The notes under the pieces were generated by a model. It was not told where the DNA came from. It saw only the letters and a program-made list of their open reading frames with translations, and did not search any database. The position numbers and the translations under genes were made by a program. A stretch of 46,409 bases of DNA from Exobacillus caeni (GTDB taxonomy: Bacteria; Bacillota; Bacilli; Bacillales; Guptibacillaceae), in assembly GCF_005747095.1 (NCBI RefSeq), contig NZ_SWLG01000026.1, positions 1-46,409 on the forward strand. The letters are read 5' to 3'. Positions 41,441 through 46,409 of the stretch are shown one piece after another (the stretch's first letter is position 1; the number at the start of each line of letters is the position of its first letter).

Positions 41441-42537
41441 GCCTGTCCTTCTCCTTCTTTACGTTTTGATAGAAGTGAAACAATTAAAAGCAATAGCGGG
41501 AAACCACAGAAAAAGAGGTACGAGAGATTGGTTAAAAAAGATGAAAAACGCTGTAGTTTAAACGGATCTTCTGGAAAAAACGTTAAGATGATATAGCCCA
41601 AAATACTAAGCATGTATATAGGGATATTGCTTCGTTTCTTCCTGAACGATTCCATTCCTTTTACTGTTAAATAAAAATAGGTAATCAAAGAGGTTAACAC
41701 AGAAACGATCCAAATAGATAAAAAAAGCAGGTCATATCTTTCAAGAACCCTGAAATGGAAGGATTTAAGCATATACAACAGTGGTTCAGGCACGATATTC
41801 AATTCAGTAGGTGTGAAAAAGATTAAAGTGGTGAAAATCAAAAAGACATAAAGAACTGTTACAAAAACGTTTGCAAGTGTAGCGGTCTTCAAAATCGATT
41901 TTTCATCTCCTTCAATAAAAGGATATAAAAATAAAAGAAATTCAAATCCCAGCATGGAGAGTAGTACCTGTTTTGAGCCTTTTAATATGTTACTAATCCC
42001 AGCCTCACCGATTGGAAATATGTATCGGAAGTCGACGAGTGAATAAGCGGTTAGCGAAATGGCAATTAACAATACGATGAAAAGAGATACAAACACATAA
42101 AATCTTGCGATCACCCGTAACGTTTCGATACAAATGTAGGTGATCAAAAATGTGAAAATTAAATAAAAGACCCATGAAGGAGTATGAGGAAACGCCCACG
42201 TTTTAATTATTCTTGTTGCTAAAAGGTTGATTAATAAGAAAATGCCAAAGTAGTAGACCAGGTAAAAAAGTGAGGTTACGGACCCAACCCATTTTCCTAA
42301 AACCTTCTGATTGATTTCAAAAATATGCAAACTCGGAAACCTTTTGTTCAAGAACCAGATAAGAAAAATGGAAAGTTGGACGCCAATCCCTGCAATGAAT
42401 GCAGATATCCAGCCATCTTTTTGGGCCACTTTATGAACGTCAAAAGGAAGGGACAGAACGCCAACTCCTATCTGGGTTTGTACAATAAGAAAGAAAGCCT
42501 GTAGCTTTGTAATCGTTTTATTCCGTTTCTTTGTCAT
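41437..42537 (-). CDS. Germinant receptor B subunit, GerB-type permease-like protein
   Basis: The 366-residue membrane protein of the APC-superfamily spore germination branch has about ten hydrophobic helices. The opening TKLQAFFLIVQTQIGVGVLSLP is the binding-site motif of GerAB-type proteins, thought to hold the germinant. It overlaps the A-subunit gene by 20 bp and the C-subunit gene by 4 bp. Which nutrient it senses cannot be read from sequence. Confidence 0.93.
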   Translation of the reverse strand: MTKKRNKTITKLQAFFLIVQTQIGVGVLSLPFDVHKVAQKDGWISAFIAGIGVQLSIFLIWFLNKRFPSLHIFEINQKVLGKWVGSVTSLFYLVYYFGIFLLINLLATRIIKTWAFPHTPSWVFYLIFTFLITYICIETLRVIARFYVFVSLFIVLLIAISLTAYSLVDFRYIFPIGEAGISNILKGSKQVLLSMLGFEFLLFLYPFIEGDEKSILKTATLANVFVTVLYVFLIFTTLIFFTPTELNIVPEPLLYMLKSFHFRVLERYDLLFLSIWIVSVLTSLITYFYLTVKGMESFRKKRSNIPIYMLSILGYIILTFFPEDPFKLQRFSSFLTNLSYLFFCGFPLLLLIVSLLSKRKEGEGQA

Positions 42538-44056
42538 TTTTCTTCCACTTCCTAGAAAAACGTTCTCGATTCAGATGCTGCGGCCTGGAATCCAACGGCC
42601 TTTTATTCATTTTCCAAATCGGTAGCCTGATGAAGGTGTCTTTTATCCCTTCAGGATTAAACGGTGCAAAGGGAGCGAAGTATGGTGTGCCAAACGATTT
42701 TAGTTTACATAAATGCATCAAAATCAAAGTTAAAAAAAATATGATGCCAAAGAACCCCAGCGTAGCAGCCCCTATCATAAGCGGGAAGCTGAGCAATCGG
42801 ATGGTTGTGCTCATTTCGTTTGAAGGAACGACAAAGGATGATATCGCAGTCAATGCAATGACGATAATCATCGTGTTTGAAACAAGACTCGCCTCGACCA
42901 CTGCAGTACCGATTACCAAACCTCCAACAACACCTATCGTTTGGGCAATAGAAGGTGGAAGCCTGATCGATGCTTCTCTTAGCAACTCTAATATAATAAC
43001 CATCATGATCGCCTCAAATAATGGAGGGAAGGGAACATTTTCCAATGAGTTTTTAATTTGAAAAATCAAATCGATCGGAATTACTTCAAAATGAAAGGAA
43101 ACGATTGAGATATAAATAGCCGGAAGGCCCATAGATATTAAAAAACTTGCCAAACGCACAGTTCGAAAGAATGAACCGATGTACCAGCGGCTGTTATAGT
43201 CATCAGGTGACTGGTAAAACGCAAATAAAGTGATAGGTGCAATCAAAACAGTAGGAGAACCCTCCATCACGATTGCGAAGCGGCCTTCTAAAAGGTGACC
43301 TCCAGTTCGGTCGGGCCTTTCTGTATTAAGCAGTTGCGGAAAAGGAGAGTAAGGGCTGTCTTCAATATATTCTTCAATGAAGCCTGGAGATTGAATAGAA
43401 TCAGTGTCGATTGCATTGAGTCTTTTTTCAACTTCTTTGATAATTTCAGGGTTTGCTAAATTGTTTACATACACAAGTGCGACCTTGGTTTGTGTAGCTT
43501 TACCGAGTGTAAAGTATTTTATCGTTAGGTTCCGGTTTTCTACCCGTTTCCGAATGAGATAAAGATTTACGAGCATGCTTTCAATAAACCCTTCATGGGA
43601 ACCACGAATTATTTGCTCACTAACCGGCTGATCAATATTTCGATACTTATTTGCAATGACGGATACTATATAGATGGTTTCGCTGTTTTCACTAATAAGA
43701 ATACAGTGGCCTTTCATTAATCCAACGATCGCTTCGTTTAAATCGGAAGTATTGATGACTTCAGATGAATTTATGGTTTCAGAAAGTTCACCTGCTTTTG
43801 TTCTGTTAATAGGCCTAATAACAAAATTTTGAAGCTTCTCCTGATCAACCAGTGTTCTAAGATATAACAATAAAATTTTTTTCCCATTAAAGGTCAATTC
43901 CTTATGGAAAAGATCAGAAGTATGAAAAAGCTGTTCTTCGACAAATCTTTTGTTCTCTTCCATGTTTGTAGATACAGGTTCATGGTTTTCTGGATGAGAA
44001 AAATAAGGTCTTGACTTTGTTGTTTTTTTCGATTTTCTTTTTAGTAATTTTCGCAT
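42518..44056 (-). CDS. Germinant receptor A subunit, GerA family
   Basis: The 512-residue protein is the A subunit of a spore germinant receptor. It has a large N-terminal cytoplasmic part (about 40-260, with GHCILISENSETIYIVS and SPGFIEEYIEDSPYSPFPQLLNTERPDRTGGHLLEG, typical of GerAA), then four to five membrane helices (about 270-470) with LREASIRLPPSIAQTIGVVGGL, the family signature. It is the first gene of the operon, with GGTGGTCC before the ATG. Expression is expected from SigG in the forespore, but I see no convincing SigG promoter in the 217 bp upstream. Confidence 0.94.
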   Translation of the reverse strand: MRKLLKRKSKKTTKSRPYFSHPENHEPVSTNMEENKRFVEEQLFHTSDLFHKELTFNGKKILLLYLRTLVDQEKLQNFVIRPINRTKAGELSETINSSEVINTSDLNEAIVGLMKGHCILISENSETIYIVSVIANKYRNIDQPVSEQIIRGSHEGFIESMLVNLYLIRKRVENRNLTIKYFTLGKATQTKVALVYVNNLANPEIIKEVEKRLNAIDTDSIQSPGFIEEYIEDSPYSPFPQLLNTERPDRTGGHLLEGRFAIVMEGSPTVLIAPITLFAFYQSPDDYNSRWYIGSFFRTVRLASFLISMGLPAIYISIVSFHFEVIPIDLIFQIKNSLENVPFPPLFEAIMMVIILELLREASIRLPPSIAQTIGVVGGLVIGTAVVEASLVSNTMIIVIALTAISSFVVPSNEMSTTIRLLSFPLMIGAATLGFFGIIFFLTLILMHLCKLKSFGTPYFAPFAPFNPEGIKDTFIRLPIWKMNKRPLDSRPQHLNRERFSRKWKKNDKETE

Positions 44057-44273
44057 AGGACCACCATCTCCGCCGACCGTTATTTACTTATTATCTTTTG
44101 GGATAAACCCTATTTTTATACATTGTTGTAAAAGGCTTAATGGATGACAAAAAGGACCTGAAAAAATACTGCTTTATCAACCTCCCGATTTAATCATGGT
44201 AACCTGCTTAAAGATAAGTGCCCGGGGTAAAGATGGTTATAGTGATAAAATCGAGTCAGGAGGATGACTTACA

Positions 44274-44951
44274 GTGAGCAGTGAGAAACCGCAAAAAACG
44301 TTTGGTTTTATTTTGTTATCCGGTGCTTTTCTTACAGTCCTATCAACCGTCATGCATCCGCGAACCACCAATCCGTGGGATGGCAGTCATGCACTGCATG
44401 AAATAAACTCCTCTTATACCGCCTGGATGTGGGATCACGTCATCATGATGCTGGCGATGATCCTCTGGCTGATCGGATTATCCAGTTCAGAAATGGAAAG
44501 AGGAGAAAAATCAGAGTATGGGCAAAATGCCGGAAGATTGTTTGTAGTGTCACTGGCGATATGGATGATTGTATTATGTGCGGAATTAACCGCTCTTCCT
44601 TATTTAGCAAAAGAGGCGGAAGGGAAAGGAGCATCGATTGCATATGCTACCTGGGAAGGTCATTTTGCGTTTGGACTTTTTAGCGGATATATTGCATTAG
44701 CATTAACGTGGATCGGAGTATCTTTTTTAAGCAAGCATTTGAAAAGGGATGGAATTTCCAGGAGGTTTTATCTTTTTGGCTGGTATGGAGGATGGGTTGG
44801 ATTGATCGGTATAATCCTATCGCTTTTATTTCCCGAGCATGCAATCGTAATTTTGCCTGTTACGTCAGGCGTACCGTTTGTATGGACTGGTTTGCTTGGA
44901 TGGAAGATGATAAAAAAAGAAGGGAAAAAGCAGATAAAGGTTAAGAATTAA
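44274..44951 (+). CDS. Hypothetical polytopic membrane protein
   Basis: The 225-residue protein has about six membrane helices and conserved-looking features such as MHPRTTNPWDGSHALHEIN after helix 1 and WDHVIMMLAMILWLIG in helix 2. His and Trp residues in the helices might bind a cofactor (guess only). It is not recognised. GTG start, 10 nt after AGGAGG. A terminator follows and the downstream gene is convergent. Confidence 0.72.
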   Translation: MSSEKPQKTFGFILLSGAFLTVLSTVMHPRTTNPWDGSHALHEINSSYTAWMWDHVIMMLAMILWLIGLSSSEMERGEKSEYGQNAGRLFVVSLAIWMIVLCAELTALPYLAKEAEGKGASIAYATWEGHFAFGLFSGYIALALTWIGVSFLSKHLKRDGISRRFYLFGWYGGWVGLIGIILSLLFPEHAIVILPVTSGVPFVWTGLLGWKMIKKEGKKQIKVKN

Positions 44952-44974
44952 ATCATATACCCAGTAATAGTGTG

Positions 44975-45006
44975 AGGGGTGGCACATAGCCATCCCTATT
45001 TTATTG
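44975..45006 (+). terminator. Terminator of the polytopic membrane protein gene
   Basis: The stem AGGGGTGGC/GCCATCCCT (9 bp, one G-T pair) is followed by ATTTTATT. The T-run overlaps the end of the convergent gene. Confidence 0.88.
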
Positions 45007-45514
45007 CACGATTTAATTCTCTATTCATGTCATCTACAAGGTAGGAGTAATGCTGATTATTTCCGCCTGCAGATGTTATTACGTCTACCTCCCATTTAGC
45101 AAGGTTAGGGTTATATTCTATTCTTCGAAAAGAAATGATTCTCTGGTTAAGGTCATTAAGGAAAAGCCTTATCACTGCATCCCGGCTTAACCTGGACCGA
45201 CCGTCTTTTTCTTTGACCCTTTCGATCTTCTCTGCGTGTGTCCGGGCAGGATATGTCTGTTCGACAGAACCATCATACCAGACCTTAACATGTTCGCCGA
45301 GTTGCAATCTGGTCATAAAAGGAAGGTTTACTAGTGTTGCGTCAAACACGTTTGAATCTCTTTCCTCTGAAACAATAAGTGCGCGATTCCCTGTTACTTC
45401 AGTCACATATCCCTTAATATCTGGCTCCTTATATACCTCGTTTTTCAAAAATAATATCCCGCTTAGAAATAAAAGCCAGGCGATAAGAAGAAGCGATAAA
45501 AATAGATTTTTCAT
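44996..45514 (-). CDS. DUF3221-type membrane-anchored protein
   Basis: The 172-residue protein has an N-terminal membrane anchor (residues 4-25, without a lipobox Cys) and a small OB-like domain at about 35-95: IKGYVTEVTGNRALIVSEE and LQLGEHVKVWYDGSVEQTYPA, the DUF3221 (YobA-like) pattern. A C-terminal extra domain (about 110-172) follows, with LNQRIISFRRIEYNPNLAKWEV. Its function is unknown. The ATG at 45514 has AAGGTGGTG upstream; a GTG four codons earlier overlaps that site. Confidence 0.75.
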   Translation of the reverse strand: MKNLFLSLLLIAWLLFLSGILFLKNEVYKEPDIKGYVTEVTGNRALIVSEERDSNVFDATLVNLPFMTRLQLGEHVKVWYDGSVEQTYPARTHAEKIERVKEKDGRSRLSRDAVIRLFLNDLNQRIISFRRIEYNPNLAKWEVDVITSAGGNNQHYSYLVDDMNRELNRAIK

Positions 45515-45637
45515 ATAAATCACCACCTTGAAAATTCGCTAAAAAAAAATGAAACCCTTTTCTCGTTTTTATCTTCTAATAAGTAACCGTTAAAAATAAA
45601 AAAAGCAAAAAGAAGCAAAAAAAGTGGAAATAAAGCA

Positions 45638-45663
45638 TATAAAAGCTTATAAAAGCTTATAAT
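45638..45663 (+). promoter_or_regulatory. Possible promoter of the MurA-like gene in a 10-bp tandem repeat
   Basis: TATAAAAGCT occurs twice in tandem (45638-45647 and 45648-45657), followed by TATAAT (45658-45663). A -35 box is not clear. The spacing would give an RNA start about 35 bp before the gene. Confidence 0.45.
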
Positions 45664-45705
45664 GTAGCTATTATATTGTGAGATAGGAAAGAGGAGTTGA
45701 TTTCC

Positions 45706-46347
45706 ATGAAAAGATGGATCGAAATACAACCGACTAAAAAGCTTCAAGGAAGCGTGCAAATACCGGGTTCCAAAAATAGTGCGTTAGGATTAATTGCAGC
45801 AACGTGTTTGTCGAATGACACTGTTACATTAAAGGGTGTGCCTGATTTACTAGATGTAAGGACGATACAAAGCATCGCGGAAGAAATAGGTTTGCAAATG
45901 CGATGGGTTTCAGATAGCAATTTATTTCTAGATCCAACCGAAATAATAAATGCTCAACTGGACCCGATAAAAACTTCAGCTTTTCGGGCTTCCTATTATT
46001 TTGTCGGAGCTTTGCTTGCGAAGTATAAAAGAGTTTCGATCGGTTACCCGGGTGGGGATGATTTCGGTTCGCGTCCGATTGATCAGCACATCAAGGGGCT
46101 TAAAGCCCTTGGAGCAAAAGTTGAGACGCATAGGGACTACTATGTAGTAAAGGCCGCAGAGCTAAAAGGAACTGAAATTTTTTTTGACGTCATCACTTCC
46201 GGAGCAACTATAAATCTTATGCTTGCTGGGACACTAGCGAAAGGCAGAACAATACTTGGAAATGCAGCACGGGATCCTGAAGTTGTGGATGTAGCAAATT
46301 TACTGAATAAAATGGGAGCGAAGCATTCCTGTGGGGAAGTAATTTGA
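45706..46347 (+). CDS. MurA-like enolpyruvyl transferase, N-terminal half, frame broken
   Basis: The frame encodes 213 residues matching the first half of UDP-GlcNAc enolpyruvyl transferase, which starts peptidoglycan precursor synthesis. Substrate residues are kept (Lys and Asn in PGSKNSALG; Arg in FRASYYFVGALLA; GSRPIDQH). The catalytic loop reads PGGDDFG where MurA has PGGCxxG, so the Cys hit by fosfomycin is Asp. The frame ends at LLNKMGAKHSCGEVI, where MurA proteins go on for about 200 residues. Out-of-frame pieces after it (GSNLRIE, then GCQCALTP) look like the expected next MurA segments, so one or more frameshifts are likely. GAGGAG precedes the ATG by 9 nt; a TTG nine bases earlier is rejected. 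Confidence 0.75.
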   Translation: MKRWIEIQPTKKLQGSVQIPGSKNSALGLIAATCLSNDTVTLKGVPDLLDVRTIQSIAEEIGLQMRWVSDSNLFLDPTEIINAQLDPIKTSAFRASYYFVGALLAKYKRVSIGYPGGDDFGSRPIDQHIKGLKALGAKVETHRDYYVVKAAELKGTEIFFDVITSGATINLMLAGTLAKGRTILGNAARDPEVVDVANLLNKMGAKHSCGEVI

Positions 46348-46409
46348 GAATTGAACAAAAAAGTGTCCTCTTGGTATAGTACAGGGTGTCAATGCGCGTT
46401 GACCCCGAA

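Noticed and set aside
44057-44273. SigG promoter for the ger operon
   Set aside because: I searched the upstream minus strand for gHATR-N17/18-CATnHTA and found only partial fits at wrong spacing.

Overview
The window is chromosomal DNA from a low-GC, Gram-positive, endospore-forming bacterium of the family Bacillaceae. Evidence: a CotD-type coat gene behind a SigK-like promoter with GerE-like boxes, a gerA-type germinant receptor operon, AGGAGG-type ribosome sites, class B RNase P RNA, and synteny with the Bacillus subtilis yprA-yprB-cotD-ypsA-gpsB-rnpB-ypsC segment and ypwA. A Fictibacillus-like genus is possible but cannot be fixed from this sequence. There is no phage, IS element or CRISPR array.

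Layout. 1-1250: end of a 5S rRNA gene and nine tRNA genes (Val, Thr, Leu, Arg, Ala, Ser, Asp, Asn, Glu). A 135-bp tandem repeat inside this cluster carries two broken 5' halves of tRNA-Thr. 1.6-7.2 kb: PatB-type C-S lyase, a truncated DUF421 gene, a MerR-like DNA-binding protein, two small unknown genes, a YkhA-type thioesterase and a CidR-like LysR regulator. 7.2-9.5 kb: a repeat-rich gap, a membrane protein, and a minus-strand group of an APS-kinase-like protein, a phosphatase-like protein without its catalytic cysteine, and a short possible kinase remnant. 9.7-12.1 kb: feoA plus a feoB divided into two separately started genes. 12.2-16.9 kb: FAD oxidoreductase, P1-family peptidase, a 49-aa protein, azoreductase and a PH-like membrane protein.

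17.0-23.2 kb: a compact module of mrfA (yprA) helicase, mrfB (yprB) exonuclease, a cNMP/CBS/DUF294 nucleotidyltransferase-like protein and a DnaQ-like exonuclease. 23.4-27.2 kb: a 34-residue membrane peptide, cotD, ypsA, gpsB, rnpB and ypsC. 27.5-31.5 kb: an ascorbate-type PTS operon (PRD regulator with its own EIIB/EIIA domains, then UlaB- and UlaA-like proteins; no separate EIIA). 31.6-35.1 kb: small membrane or unknown proteins, then an ArsR-like regulator with its alpha/beta hydrolase. 35.2-37.0 kb: a YfmM-type ABC-F gene behind an attenuator-like leader with two tiny ORFs. 37.3-40.2 kb: small genes and an M32 carboxypeptidase. 40.3-44.1 kb: gerA-gerB-gerC operon. 44.3-46.4 kb: a membrane protein, a DUF3221 protein, and the first half of a MurA-like gene with Asp in place of the fosfomycin-target Cys; its reading frame breaks near the window end.

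The features most worth follow-up are the ABC-F leader, the split feoB, the tRNA-half tandem repeat, the phosphatase-like protein without its cysteine beside an unusual APS-kinase-like protein, the four-gene mrf module, and the MurA-like gene. All function calls rest on reading motifs and remembered families; no searches were run.
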